Source of the DNA: Dickeya oryzae
GTDB taxonomy: Bacteria; Pseudomonadota; Gammaproteobacteria; Enterobacterales; Enterobacteriaceae
DNA length: 64,000 nucleotides
Reading direction: 5' to 3'
Assembly (NCBI RefSeq): GCF_009372235.1
Contig: NZ_SULL01000015.1
Location: 124,001 to 188,000 of the forward strand
The notes under the pieces are model-generated. The model had not been told where the DNA came from. It did not search any database and was given only the letters and a program-made list of their open reading frames with translations. The translations under genes and the position numbers were made by a program. Below, piece by piece: positions 49,170-58,780 of the stretch; the stretch's first letter is position 1, and each line of letters begins with the position of its first letter.

Positions 49170-50207
49170 TTAATCACGCCGACGCCGCGCCAGCGCCAGT
49201 CCGGCCCCCATCACCAGCCCGATGCTGCCCCACATCAGTAGCAGAAGATTACGGCGTGGACTGTCGCGATGCACAGGCTCTTGCGGCGTATGCAGATAGC
49301 GGTAAGTATGAAACCTGTCTGCCAGCGCCGGACCGCTTTCCAGCATCGCCAGTACCGCCTGACGCGGTGCGTAATCCGTATCGAATACCGGGCCATTGTC
49401 CTTCAGCATCTCCAAACGTGCCTGTAACCAGGCCGAGCCTTGTAGAAATAACGCCGAATCGGGGGGCGCGGAGGGCACATCATGCTTCGGCTGTGTGATT
49501 CCCTGCTGGCGGGCGATAGCCAGTGCCTGCGTCACGCGCCGTAGATCCTGGTCATACGCTACACGGGCAACCGCATCCTCGCGTTGCAGCCAGCTACGCT
49601 CAAACCGAATACGTGCTTCCCAGTTTCCCGCCAGGTTTTGATTCAGATGATTGACGGCACGCTGGTTGGCAAACTGTATATATTGTCGCAACAGGTTACT
49701 GGCGTCTTGCGGGTTGTCAGCCGCCAGCTTAAGGGTGTCGTTGGTTTTTTTAGCCTCATCGTGCGGTATAAACTGGATATCGTTGATAAGCGTATCCAGC
49801 AGGACGGCATCTGCCTTGCTGTCGTCTTTTCGACGCTCACGGTAATACGGCGACTGTAGCCAAAACTCGCGCCGGGTGTCGTAGGCGGCGGCCTGCAGAG
49901 TAAACTCGGTATAGGCATCTGTCACGATAGTACTGCTATCCGGCACGACTGTTGACGATGCATCCAGCGAACGCAGCCACTGCTGCTGTTCAAAAAACGT
50001 CGATAGCATCGCAACCGCCGGTTTATCCGTTACTGCCATCGCGCGCCACACCGGTTGAGCCAGCCAGGAATACACCAGCGCCAGCAGTGCCAATAACGCT
50101 GCTGAGCCAACAATCCAGCCCTTACCCTGCCATAACACCCGGCAGAGCTGGCGAATATCCAGTTCATTATCCAACGACACCGCCTGGGGTGAGCTTTCCG
50201 GTTTCAT
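49170..50207 (-). CDS. wzzE: ECA chain-length determinant WzzE
   Basis: Polysaccharide co-polymerase that sets ECA chain length with WzyE. 345 residues: an N-terminal membrane helix at about residues 33-52, a long periplasmic helical domain (about 55-310) and a C-terminal membrane helix (LLLMWGSIGLVMGAGLAL) before a basic tail. ERIC DNA separates it from wecA. Confidence 0.93.
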   Translation of the reverse strand: MKPESSPQAVSLDNELDIRQLCRVLWQGKGWIVGSAALLALLALVYSWLAQPVWRAMAVTDKPAVAMLSTFFEQQQWLRSLDASSTVVPDSSTIVTDAYTEFTLQAAAYDTRREFWLQSPYYRERRKDDSKADAVLLDTLINDIQFIPHDEAKKTNDTLKLAADNPQDASNLLRQYIQFANQRAVNHLNQNLAGNWEARIRFERSWLQREDAVARVAYDQDLRRVTQALAIARQQGITQPKHDVPSAPPDSALFLQGSAWLQARLEMLKDNGPVFDTDYAPRQAVLAMLESGPALADRFHTYRYLHTPQEPVHRDSPRRNLLLLMWGSIGLVMGAGLALARRRRD

Positions 50208-50241
50208 TGTGTTTCCCGATTCGGTTTATAAAAATTGGGGT

Positions 50242-50435
50242 TATACCCAAAATAATTCGAGTTGCAGGACAACACGCTCGCGTGTTGAACAACGCAACGC
50301 GTTGGCCCGTAAGGGCAAGGCTCATTGAGCCTTGTAACGCGGCGACGCAGCGAATCCCCAGGAGCTTACATCAGTAAGTGACTGGGGTGAGCGAGGAAAG
50401 CCAACGCACCTGCAACTTGAAGTATGACGGGTATA
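50242..50435. repeat. ERIC element between wecA and wzzE
   Basis: A 194-base imperfect palindrome with ends TATACCCAAAATAATTCGAG and its counterpart ATGACGGGTATA. It contains the ERIC core at 50352-50393 (CCCAGGAGCTTACAT and GTAAGTGACTGGGGTGAGCG). It is longer than the canonical 127-base ERIC, so it is probably an insertion-bearing variant. It ends two bases from the wecA stop and would be transcribed within the ECA operon. Confidence 0.9.
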
Positions 50436-50437
50436 TA

Positions 50438-51511
50438 TCAACAATAGCGATGATTGCGCCAGTAACGCTGAATACGCCGGACAACGCGCGCCACTCGCCA
50501 CGCCCGCTTAATGCAGTAGCCATAACCACCAAATACCAGCAAAAACAACACAAACATCATGTACTCGGGAATTGCCAACCACTCACCGGCAATCCCCATG
50601 CCCGCCAGTAACGCGGCGGCTAGTGTAATCAACAGACACGCCTGACGGGAAGTCAATCCGGCACGCATCAGCAGATGATGGATATGCTGGCGATCCGGCG
50701 AAAACAGATTTGAGCCTTTGCGCAACCGGCGATAGACAATCGCCACCATATCCATCAGTGGAATGGCAATAACCCACAATGCCGTTACCGGCCGGATAGC
50801 GCTCTCCGGCCCCTGAGAGCCTTGCAGCAGTAGCCAGATGGCGGTAAACCCCATAAGGGTACTACCCGCATCGCCCATGAAAACCTTATAACGTCGACCG
50901 AAGCATTCAAGGTTCAACAGACTATACGGCAAGATGGCAGCAATCATGGCAAAACTCCAAAACGCCAGCGCGTTGCTGCCGTGGAGATAGAATAAAACGC
51001 CCAAGCCGACAAACAGCACGCCAGACAACCCGCCCAGCAAACCATCGATGCCATCCACCATGTTAAAAGCATTGATAGCCGTCCACACCACCAATAGCGT
51101 CATGGGATACCGCATCACCCCCAGTCCGATATCCCACCCCGGCCCCAGAATATACCCCAGACGCAGCAACATCAGCCCGGCCAACGCCATCATTATTATG
51201 GCGACAACCGCCTGTGCCGTAGCCCGGATAGCAATGCTGATGTCAAAGCGATCGTCCAGTGCGCCAACCAGCACCAGCACCCCCGCACACAGCAGGTAAA
51301 TCAGGAAATGGGGAATCAACTCGGGAATGAAGAACGGCAACAGGCAGACACCGGCGTAGACAGAAATTCCGCCAACCAGTGGCACCGCGCCACGATGGCG
51401 CTTACGGTGGTTTGGTCTGTCGACCAGACCGGTTTTTCTCGCTACATGACGCGCCAGCAGCAGGGAGAAGAAAGAGCACAGGAATACGGCGACTAATTGA
51501 GCACTCATCAT
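50438..51511 (-). CDS. wecA: UDP-GlcNAc:undecaprenyl-phosphate GlcNAc-1-phosphate transferase
   Basis: First enzyme of ECA synthesis, also used for some O-antigens. 357 residues with eleven membrane segments in the MraY/WecA family. Landmarks are DRPNHRKRHRGAVPLVGGIS at about 32-51, GALDDRFDIS, NAFNMVDGIDGLLGG, the Mg-binding FMGDAGSTLMGF and the HIHH motif in SPDRQHIHHLLMRAG. First gene of the ECA operon, downstream of the rho terminator. The start may be either of two adjacent ATG codons. Confidence 0.96.
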   Translation of the reverse strand: MMSAQLVAVFLCSFFSLLLARHVARKTGLVDRPNHRKRHRGAVPLVGGISVYAGVCLLPFFIPELIPHFLIYLLCAGVLVLVGALDDRFDISIAIRATAQAVVAIIMMALAGLMLLRLGYILGPGWDIGLGVMRYPMTLLVVWTAINAFNMVDGIDGLLGGLSGVLFVGLGVLFYLHGSNALAFWSFAMIAAILPYSLLNLECFGRRYKVFMGDAGSTLMGFTAIWLLLQGSQGPESAIRPVTALWVIAIPLMDMVAIVYRRLRKGSNLFSPDRQHIHHLLMRAGLTSRQACLLITLAAALLAGMGIAGEWLAIPEYMMFVLFLLVFGGYGYCIKRAWRVARVVRRIQRYWRNHRYC

Positions 51512-51687
51512 GATTCATTCACGCTTATCTGTGCCTGATGATACTACTGCGAATTATGTCAACCGGTGCTAATTTACCAAATTTTTCAGAAAGTTCCTGC
51601 ACGTTCACGTAACAAAACATGATGCGCTCTGCCCGCATTAGCGCCACCGGATTGAAAGCAGGCAAGACTGGCAGAAGAGACAGAAAC

Positions 51688-51717
51688 AAAAAACGCCACG
51701 GATTCGTGGCGTTTTTT
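51688..51717. terminator. Terminator between rho and wecA
   Basis: A perfect 13-bp stem (AAAAAACGCCACG, loop GATT, CGTGGCGTTTTTT) gives T-runs in both directions. On the minus strand it ends the rho transcript 34 bases after its stop, so wecA needs its own promoter in the following 176 bases. Confidence 0.9.
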
Positions 51718-51751
51718 GTTTGATGGCATAACCCGTTACAGGGAAAACCGG

Positions 51752-53011
51752 TTACGACCGTTTCATCATATCGAAGAATTCGTCGTTGGTTTTGGTCATC
51801 GCCAGTTTGTTGATCAGGAACTCCATCGCGTCGATTTCCCCCATCGGGTGGATAATCTTGCGCAGAATCCACATCTTCTGCAGCTCTTCAGATGTGGTCA
51901 ACAGCTCTTCCTTACGGGTACCGGAGCGGTTGTAATCAATCGCCGGGAACACACGTTTCTCCGCAATCTTACGAGACAGGTGCAGTTCCATGTTACCGGT
52001 GCCCTTAAATTCTTCGTAAATCACTTCGTCCATCTTCGAGCCGGTATCGATCAGCGCGGTCGCGATGATGGTCAGGCTGCCGCCCTCTTCAACGTTACGG
52101 GCCGCACCGAAGAAACGCTTCGGACGATGCAGGGCGTTTGCATCCACACCACCGGTCAGGACTTTACCGGATGCCGGTACCACGGTGTTGTAGGCACGCG
52201 CCAGACGGGTGATAGAGTCCAGCAGGATAATCACGTCTTTCTTATGCTCAACCAGACGCTTGGCTTTCTCAATCACCATTTCGGCGACCTGAACGTGGCG
52301 AGAGGCAGGTTCGTCGAACGTCGACGCCACCACTTCCCCTTTCACCAGACGCTGCATTTCCGTCACTTCTTCCGGACGTTCGTCAATCAGCAGCACCATC
52401 AGCACGCAATCCGGATGGTTGTAAGCAATGCTCTGGGCAATGTTTTGCAGCAGCATGGTTTTACCGGCTTTCGGCGGTGCAACAATCAGGCCACGCTGTC
52501 CACGACCGATAGGGGAGGCCAGGTCCAGCACACGGGCGGTCAGGTCTTCGGTAGAACCGTTGCCACGCTCCATACGCAGACGCGAATTCGCATGCAGCGG
52601 CGTCAGGTTCTCAAACAAGATCTTGCTGCGGGCATTTTCCGGTTTGTCGTAGTTGACTTCATTGACCTTCAACAGCGCGAAATAGCGTTCACCCTCTTTC
52701 GGAGGACGAATCTTACCGGAAATGGTGTCACCAGTGCGGAGGTTGAAGCGTCGGATTTGGCTGGGGGAAACGTAGATATCATCAGGGCCGGCGAGGTAGG
52801 AACTGTCTGCGGAGCGGAGGAAACCAAAACCATCCTGCAATATTTCCAGTACGCCATCGCCAAAGATATCTTCACCACTTTTCGCGTGCTGCTTGAGGAT
52901 AGCGAAAATAATATCCTGTTTACGCATGCGAGCCAGATTCTCCAGCCCCATATTTTCGCCAAGAGTAATTAACTCAGACACTGGCGTATTTTTTAATTCG
53001 GTAAGATTCAT
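51752..53011 (-). CDS. rho: Transcription termination factor Rho
   Basis: Hexameric RNA-dependent ATPase that ends transcription at Rho-dependent sites. 419 residues as in E. coli. The N-terminal RNA-binding domain starts [15 protein letters not shown] and includes [21 protein letters not shown]-type OB-fold residues. Walker A is PPKAGKTML at about 178-186 and Walker B in [13 protein letters not shown]; the R loop GKVLTGG follows. A long leader precedes it. Confidence 0.98.
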   Translation of the reverse strand: MNLTELKNTPVSELITLGENMGLENLARMRKQDIIFAILKQHAKSGEDIFGDGVLEILQDGFGFLRSADSSYLAGPDDIYVSPSQIRRFNLRTGDTISGKIRPPKEGERYFALLKVNEVNYDKPENARSKILFENLTPLHANSRLRMERGNGSTEDLTARVLDLASPIGRGQRGLIVAPPKAGKTMLLQNIAQSIAYNHPDCVLMVLLIDERPEEVTEMQRLVKGEVVASTFDEPASRHVQVAEMVIEKAKRLVEHKKDVIILLDSITRLARAYNTVVPASGKVLTGGVDANALHRPKRFFGAARNVEEGGSLTIIATALIDTGSKMDEVIYEEFKGTGNMELHLSRKIAEKRVFPAIDYNRSGTRKEELLTTSEELQKMWILRKIIHPMGEIDAMEFLINKLAMTKTNDEFFDMMKRS

Positions 53012-53423
53012 AATGGTGGGTTCTTAAACTCGGGGTAAATCTCGAACTATTAACGTGAATGGTATGGCAGGAACATCCATGCCGCTTAACAGCCTTCAAT
53101 CACCAGACACTGTGTTGCTCAGGCTTAATCGCACTGACGCTACGCACACTCATGGCAAGAGGTCGAAGACACCGTAAAACTAATTAATGTAAAACTGTCA
53201 GATTGCCAGACTGGACACTAACATGATGAAAATTAATGATTTCCAAACCTGACATGGGATAAAACTTTAGATTCTAACTTCAGGCTCAAGCCTAATGGCT
53301 TAAACTAAGGTAAGTACGATATGCAGTATTGATGAATCTAGCACGCTTCCCGGTGGGCGTCCAGCGGTCAGAATGAGAAAATCTCATCACCCCGCTGTCG
53401 CCCAGGAAAGCCAGTAGGACGGA
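53012..53423 (-). promoter_or_regulatory. trxA-rho intergenic region and rho leader
   Basis: A 412-base AT-rich stretch downstream of trxA. In E. coli the matching region holds the rho promoter, the rhoL leader and an attenuator where Rho limits its own expression. Here no rhoL homologue was recognised. A weak five-base stem (AAGCC-TAAT-GGCTT, 53288-53301) and a 17-codon ORF (53100-53153) are the only small features; neither is convincing. Confidence 0.5.
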
Positions 53424-53750
53424 TTACAGATTGGCGTTCAGGAACTCTTTCAGTTGCCCTTTGGACAACGCACCGACTTTGGTCGCCGCCACTTCGCCGT
53501 TTTTAAACAGCAGCAGCGTCGGGATACCACGAATACCGTATTTCGGTGCGGTAGCCGGGTTGTCATCGATGTTGAGCTTGGCGATGGTCAGCTTACCTTC
53601 ATACTCGTCGGCGATCTCATCCAGAATCGGAGCAATCATTTTACAAGGACCACACCAGTCAGCCCAGAAATCAACCAGTGTCACATGTTCAGACTGCAGT
53701 ACGTCTGTCTCGAAGCTGTCGTCCGTCAGATGAATAATTTTATCGCTCAT
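53424..53750 (-). CDS. trxA: Thioredoxin 1
   Basis: Cytoplasmic dithiol reductase, subunit for reducing ribonucleotide reductase, PAPS reductase and others. 108 residues with active site WCGPC at 32-36 and the cis-proline loop RGIPTLLLF. Located between rhlB (divergent) and rho, as in E. coli. Confidence 0.98.
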   Translation of the reverse strand: MSDKIIHLTDDSFETDVLQSEHVTLVDFWADWCGPCKMIAPILDEIADEYEGKLTIAKLNIDDNPATAPKYGIRGIPTLLLFKNGEVAATKVGALSKGQLKEFLNANL

Positions 53751-53869
53751 GTTTTACTCCGCAGGATTATCTCTACCCAGTTGGTGTAGCATTAACCAAC
53801 TATGAGGTTGACTTTATTTCACTGGATACGCTTTCGTAAAGCAATAGTTAACTGATATTCTACCACGCT

Positions 53870-55156
53870 ATGAGCAAAACACACTTAACCGAACAGAAGT
53901 TTTCCGACTTCGCACTGCATCCGCAGGTTATTGAAGCTCTTGAAAATAAAGGCTTTCATAACTGCACGCCCATTCAGGCGCTGGCGTTGCCGCTAACGCT
54001 GTCGGGCCGTGACGTGGCGGGACAAGCGCAAACCGGAACAGGCAAGACGCTGGCGTTTCTGGCGTCTACATTTCATTATTTGCTGACCCACCCCGCTCCC
54101 GCTGAACGCCAGACCAATCAACCCCGCGCCCTGATTATGGCGCCGACCCGTGAACTGGCGGTGCAGATCCATACCGATGCTGAAGCGCTGGCGAAAGCCA
54201 CCGGTCTGCGGTTGGGGCTGGCTTACGGTGGCGACGGCTACGACAAGCAGCTAAAAGTACTGGAAGACGGCGTCGATATTCTGATCGGTACCACCGGTCG
54301 TTTAATCGATTACACCAAACAAAACCATATCCACATGGGTGCCATCCAGGTCGTGGTGCTGGATGAAGCTGATCGTATGTACGATCTCGGCTTTATCAAG
54401 GATATCCGCTGGTTATTCCGTCGCATGCCGCCGACTAATCAGCGTCTGAACATGCTATTTTCCGCCACCTTATCCTATCGCGTGCGCGAGCTGGCGTTCG
54501 AACAGATGAACAACGCAGAATACGTTGAAGTGGAGCCGGAGCAGAAAACCGGTCATCGCATCAAGGAAGAGCTGTTCTATCCTTCCAATGAAGAGAAGAT
54601 GCGCCTGCTGCAAACGTTGATCGAAGAAGAGTGGCCAGATCGCTGCATCATCTTCGCTAACACCAAGCACCGTTGTGAAGAGATTTGGGGCCACCTGGCG
54701 GCGGATGGTCATCGCGTCGGGCTGCTGACCGGCGACGTAGCACAGAAAAAACGACTACGCATTCTGGAAGAATTCACCCAGGGTAACCTGGATATTCTGG
54801 TCGCCACCGATGTGGCGGCACGCGGCTTGCACATTCCGTTAGTCACCCACGTATTCAACTACGACCTGCCTGATGATTGCGAGGATTACGTCCATCGCAT
54901 CGGCCGTACCGGGCGTGCAGGTGCCAGCGGCTTCTCTATCAGCCTGGCCTGTGAAGAATACGCGCTGAATCTGCCAGCCATTGAAGACTATATCGGCCAT
55001 CGTATCCCGGTGAGCAAATACAACAGCGAAGCGCTGATGACCGGATTGCCTGAGCCTAAGCGTCTGAGTCGTCCACGCACCAGTGGTGGCCCTCGCCGTC
55101 CCGGCGCGCCTCGCCGCAGCGGTGCGCCTCGTAACAATCGAAAACGACCGGGTTAA
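53870..55156 (+). CDS. rhlB: DEAD-box RNA helicase RhlB
   Basis: Degradosome helicase that unwinds mRNA for PNPase and RNase E. 428 residues: Q motif [13 protein letters not shown], Walker A AQTGTGKT at about 54-61, DEAD box [16 protein letters not shown] motif and [10 protein letters not shown], then a basic Arg/Gly/Pro-rich tail ([13 protein letters not shown]). gppA follows seven bases after the stop. Confidence 0.97.
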   Translation: MSKTHLTEQKFSDFALHPQVIEALENKGFHNCTPIQALALPLTLSGRDVAGQAQTGTGKTLAFLASTFHYLLTHPAPAERQTNQPRALIMAPTRELAVQIHTDAEALAKATGLRLGLAYGGDGYDKQLKVLEDGVDILIGTTGRLIDYTKQNHIHMGAIQVVVLDEADRMYDLGFIKDIRWLFRRMPPTNQRLNMLFSATLSYRVRELAFEQMNNAEYVEVEPEQKTGHRIKEELFYPSNEEKMRLLQTLIEEEWPDRCIIFANTKHRCEEIWGHLAADGHRVGLLTGDVAQKKRLRILEEFTQGNLDILVATDVAARGLHIPLVTHVFNYDLPDDCEDYVHRIGRTGRAGASGFSISLACEEYALNLPAIEDYIGHRIPVSKYNSEALMTGLPEPKRLSRPRTSGGPRRPGAPRRSGAPRNNRKRPG

Positions 55157-55163
55157 GTTGCCG

Positions 55164-56660
55164 ATGCTGAGCGCTTCTTCTCTTTATGCCGCAATCGATT
55201 TAGGGTCCAACAGCTTTCATATGCTGGTGGTGCGTGAGGTGGCAGGCAGTGTACAGACGCTGGCTCGCATCAAACGGAAAGTCAGACTGGCTGCCGGATT
55301 GGACGCGAATAACCGCCTCTCGCCGGAAGCCATGCAGCGCGGCTGGCAATGTCTGGCGCTATTCTCCGAACGGCTGCAGGACATTCCGCCGCAACAGGTG
55401 CGAGTCGTGGCGACCGCCACATTACGGCTGGCTACCAACGCGGATGAATTCCTGGAACGGGCCCAACAGATTCTGGGCCTGCCGATTCAGGTGATCAGCG
55501 GTGAAGAAGAAGCTCGGCTCATCTATCAGGGTGTCGCCCATACCACCGGTGGGCCAGAACAACGGCTGGTGGTGGATATCGGCGGCGGCAGTACCGAACT
55601 GGCGACCGGTACCGGTGCCCGTCATACCCAACTCTTCAGCCTGCCGATGGGTTGCGTGACCTGGCTGGAGCGTTATTTTACCGATCGCGATCTGACCCTG
55701 GCGCATTTTGAGCGGGCCGAACAGGCAGCCCGTGAAATGTTACAGCCGGTAAAAGACATTCTGCGCCAGCAGGGCTGGCAAATTTGTGTCGGCGCGTCGG
55801 GCACAGTACAGGCGTTACAGGAAATCATGGTGGCGCAGGGGATGGATGAATACATCACCCTCGGTAAGTTGCGCCAGCTGAAACAACGCGCCATCCAGTG
55901 CAGTAAGCTGGAAGAGCTGGAAATTGAAGGCCTTACGCTGGAGCGTGCGTTGGTATTTCCCAGCGGCTTGTCCATCCTGTTGGCTATCTTTCAGGAACTG
56001 GATATCGACTCCATGACGTTGGCAGGTGGTGCGCTGCGCGAAGGACTGGTCTATGGCATGTTGCATCTGCCGATTGAGCAGGATATCCGCCACCGTACTC
56101 TGAAAAACCTGCAACGCCGTTACCTGCTGGATAGCGAACAGGCACAACGGGTCAGGCTGCTGGCGGATAATTTTTTGCAGCAGGTCGCCCGCGACTGGCA
56201 GTTAGATGGTCGATGTCGGGAATTACTGGCTAGCGCCTGTCTGATTCACGAAATCGGCCTGAGTGTCGATTTCCGTCAGGCACCGCATCATGCGGCCTAT
56301 CTGGTGCGCAATAGCGATTTGCCGGGCTTCACACCGGCGCAGAAAAAATTGCTGGCGACACTGTTACAAAACCAAAGCAACACCATCGACCCTATCCCCC
56401 TCACTCAGCAAAACGCCTTGCCGGTTACGCTGGCACAGCGGTTATGTCGCCTGCTGCGACTGGCGATTATCTTTGCCAGCCGCCGACGCGACGACACCCT
56501 ACCGGCAGTGCGCCTGCGAGTAGAAGGCGATAGCCTGCGCGTCATTCTGCCAGCGGGCTGGCTTGATCAACATCCTCTGCGAGCCGAAACCCTGTCGCAG
56601 GAAAGCCTGTGGCAAAGCTACGTGCACTGGCCACTTCTCATCGAAGAACACACTGTCTGA
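55164..56660 (+). CDS. gppA: Guanosine-5'-triphosphate,3'-diphosphate pyrophosphatase GppA
   Basis: Converts pppGpp to ppGpp and can hydrolyse polyphosphate, tuning the stringent response. The start at 55164 ([18 protein letters not shown]) follows the rhlB stop and gives 498 residues against 494 in E. coli. The ASKHA-fold phosphate loops are [13 protein letters not shown] at the N-terminus and [14 protein letters not shown] at about 140-153; the HD-like C-terminal region has the conserved [19 protein letters not shown]. Likely cotranscribed with rhlB and ended by a strong terminator. Confidence 0.95.
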   Translation: MLSASSLYAAIDLGSNSFHMLVVREVAGSVQTLARIKRKVRLAAGLDANNRLSPEAMQRGWQCLALFSERLQDIPPQQVRVVATATLRLATNADEFLERAQQILGLPIQVISGEEEARLIYQGVAHTTGGPEQRLVVDIGGGSTELATGTGARHTQLFSLPMGCVTWLERYFTDRDLTLAHFERAEQAAREMLQPVKDILRQQGWQICVGASGTVQALQEIMVAQGMDEYITLGKLRQLKQRAIQCSKLEELEIEGLTLERALVFPSGLSILLAIFQELDIDSMTLAGGALREGLVYGMLHLPIEQDIRHRTLKNLQRRYLLDSEQAQRVRLLADNFLQQVARDWQLDGRCRELLASACLIHEIGLSVDFRQAPHHAAYLVRNSDLPGFTPAQKKLLATLLQNQSNTIDPIPLTQQNALPVTLAQRLCRLLRLAIIFASRRRDDTLPAVRLRVEGDSLRVILPAGWLDQHPLRAETLSQESLWQSYVHWPLLIEEHTV

Positions 56661-56664
56661 CAGC

Positions 56665-56699
56665 AAAAAGGGGTAACAATTGGTTACCCCTTTTTTTTA
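56665..56699 (+). terminator. Terminator after gppA
   Basis: A perfect 13-bp stem (AAAAAGGGGTAAC, loop AATTG, GTTACCCCTTTTT) followed by more T residues, starting five bases after the gppA stop. It insulates pehX from rhlB-gppA. Confidence 0.92.
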
Positions 56700-56757
56700 T
56701 CCCCTCGACTAGGTTTGTGATCGCTTCCGGGGAAAAAAGGAATACGGGATGTATTTT

Positions 56758-56776
56758 TATAAAACACCGTTTCTTT
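56758..56776. promoter_or_regulatory. Candidate KdgR operator upstream of pehX
   Basis: ATAAAACACCGTTTCTTTT resembles the KdgR box, in which GAAAC and GTTTC half-sites flank a short spacer; here the left half is AAAAC. It lies about 115 bases before the pehX ATG. KdgR represses pectinase genes until pectin breakdown products appear. A TGTGA half-site at 56716-56720 may be a weak CRP site. Confidence 0.4.
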
Positions 56777-56888
56777 TTGGAAGCCATGCTGTACCTGGAC
56801 CAAATACAGACTACTGCCTGAATCTGACGTCAATACGATTTCTGACGCCATTGCGCATTTTTGAAATAAACACAATGAAGGAACAAGG

Positions 56889-58703
56889 ATGAGAACGCTC
56901 ATATTTTTCCGGCGCCATACTCTGGCGTCGATGGTGTCGGCCTGCCTGATCAGTCTCCCGGCGCTGGCCATCGCCAGTACTGCTCAAGTCCCACAAAAGC
57001 TACAGGTACCGACGTTGTCTAACGATGACCACAGTGTGGTACTGGTGTGGGACGCGCCAGAAGACACCTCCAATATCACCGATTACCAGATTTACCAGAA
57101 CGGCCAGTTGATTGGACTCGCCAGCCAAAATAACGACAAGAACTCGCCAGCGAAACCGTACATCAGTGCGTTTTACAAAAATGACACGGCCAGTTTCCAC
57201 CATCGCATTGTGGTACAAAACGCCAAAATCGACGGACTGAAAGCCAACACTGACTACCAGTTCACCGTCCGGGCCGTCTATGCCGACGGTACAACGTCCA
57301 CAGATAGTAACGCAGTCACCGCCACCACCACCGCCACGCCGACAGTCATCAACATTACCCAGTACGGTGCAAAAGGTGACGGCACCACGCTCAATACCAG
57401 CGCGATACAAAAGGCGATCAACGCCTGCCCAAGCGGCTGTCGCATTGACATCCCGGCCGGTGTTTTCAAGACAGGCGCATTGTGGCTGAAAAGCGACATG
57501 ACCCTGAATCTGTTGCAGGGTGCGACGCTATTAGGTTCGGATAACGCGGCGGATTACCCTGATGCCTATAAGATTTACAGTTATTCATCCCAGATGCGAC
57601 CTGCCTCGCTTATCAACGCCATCGACAAAAACAGTTCAGCCGTTGGGACATTCACAAACATTCGTATCGTCGGTAAAGGTGTTATCGACGGCAACGGCTG
57701 GAAACGCGGCACAGACGCCAAAGATGAACTGGGCAACAGCCTGCCGCAGTATGTGAAGAGTGATAACAGCAAGGTGAGCAAAGACGGTATTCTGGCTAAA
57801 AACCAGGTTGCTGCGGCCACCGCTACCGGCATGGACACCAAAACCGCCTACAGCCAGCGCCGTTCAAGCCTCATCACCCTGCGCGGCGTCAAAAACGCCT
57901 ACATCGCTGATGTGACCATCCGTAACCCGGCCAACCATGGCGTGATGTTCCTGGAAAGCCAAAATGTAGTGGAAAATGGCGTCACGCATCAGACATTCAA
58001 TGCCAACAATGGTGACGGTGTCGAATTTGGCAACAGCCAGAATATTATGGTATTCAACAGCGTATTTGACACCGGAGACGACAGTATCAACTTCGCCGCT
58101 GGTATGGGTCAGTCCGCACAGAAGCAGGAACCGACGCAAAACGCTTGGCTATTCAATAACTATTTCCGTCACGGGCACGGTGCGGTCGTACTGGGTAGCC
58201 ATACCGGTGCTGGCATCGTCGATGTCCTGGCGGAAAACAACGTGATAAGCCAAAGCGACATCGGCCTGCGGGCCAAAAGCGCCCCGGCCATCGGTGGTGG
58301 TGCGCATGGCATCATCTTCCGTAACAGTGCGCTGAAAAATCTGGCCAAACAGGTGGTTATCGTGACGTTAAGTTACGCTGACAACAACGGCACCACCGAT
58401 TACACCCCCGCCACGGTACCTGCACGTTTTTATGACTTCACCGTCAAAAACATCACCGTGCAGGACAGCACCGGGTCAAGCCCATCGATTGAAATCACCG
58501 GTGACAGCAGCAAAGACATCTGGCACAGCCAGTTTACTTTCAGCAATATGAAACTCAGCGGTGTCAGCGCGACGTCAATCAGCGACCTGAGCGACAGCCA
58601 GTTCAATAACCTGACCTTCAGCAACCTGCGTAGCGGATCTTCACCGTGGAAATTCGGTACGGTGAAAAACGTGACCGTAGACGGTAAAACCGTCACGCCA
58701 TGA
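56889..58703 (+). CDS. pehX: Secreted exo-poly-alpha-D-galacturonosidase (GH28)
   Basis: Releases digalacturonate from the non-reducing ends of polygalacturonate during plant tissue maceration. 604 residues: a signal peptide (about 1-29, AIA before STAQ), a fibronectin type III-like domain (about 37-145, with VVLVWDAPEDTSNITDYQIY-like strands), then a GH28 right-handed beta-helix starting at NITQYGAKGDGTT. Catalytic residues fit the family: Asp394 and Asp397-Asp398 (DTGDD), His430 (GHG) and Arg461/Lys463 (RAK). The length and layout match Dickeya PehX. A single transcription unit between gppA and rep, where E. coli has no gene. Confidence 0.95.
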   Translation: MRTLIFFRRHTLASMVSACLISLPALAIASTAQVPQKLQVPTLSNDDHSVVLVWDAPEDTSNITDYQIYQNGQLIGLASQNNDKNSPAKPYISAFYKNDTASFHHRIVVQNAKIDGLKANTDYQFTVRAVYADGTTSTDSNAVTATTTATPTVINITQYGAKGDGTTLNTSAIQKAINACPSGCRIDIPAGVFKTGALWLKSDMTLNLLQGATLLGSDNAADYPDAYKIYSYSSQMRPASLINAIDKNSSAVGTFTNIRIVGKGVIDGNGWKRGTDAKDELGNSLPQYVKSDNSKVSKDGILAKNQVAAATATGMDTKTAYSQRRSSLITLRGVKNAYIADVTIRNPANHGVMFLESQNVVENGVTHQTFNANNGDGVEFGNSQNIMVFNSVFDTGDDSINFAAGMGQSAQKQEPTQNAWLFNNYFRHGHGAVVLGSHTGAGIVDVLAENNVISQSDIGLRAKSAPAIGGGAHGIIFRNSALKNLAKQVVIVTLSYADNNGTTDYTPATVPARFYDFTVKNITVQDSTGSSPSIEITGDSSKDIWHSQFTFSNMKLSGVSATSISDLSDSQFNNLTFSNLRSGSSPWKFGTVKNVTVDGKTVTP

Positions 58704-58719
58704 CGGTTAGCCTCAACAC

Positions 58720-58739
58720 GCCGGGCCATCGCGCCCGGC
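58720..58739 (+). terminator. Hairpin after pehX
   Basis: GCCGGGC and GCCCGGC form a 7-bp stem with loop CATCGC, 17 bases after the pehX stop. Only a short T-poor tail follows, so it may be a weak terminator. Confidence 0.5.
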
Positions 58740-58742
58740 ATA

Positions 58743-58780
58743 TCTTCCCGCGTTAGTCTTTTCTTCCCGCGTTAGTCTTT
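58743..58780. repeat. Perfect 19-bp tandem duplication over the rep stop codon
   Basis: TCTTCCCGCGTTAGTCTTT occurs twice without a gap (58743-58761, 58762-58780). The second copy contains the rep stop codon and its last two codons. Confidence 0.9.

Noticed and set aside
51716-52972. 418-codon ORF opposite rho
   Set aside because: Antisense shadow of the strongly conserved rho gene. It begins inside the rho terminator.
53100-53153. 17-codon ORF in the rho leader as a rhoL equivalent
   Set aside because: No ribosome binding site and no similarity to the remembered RhoL peptide. It was left as a remark only.
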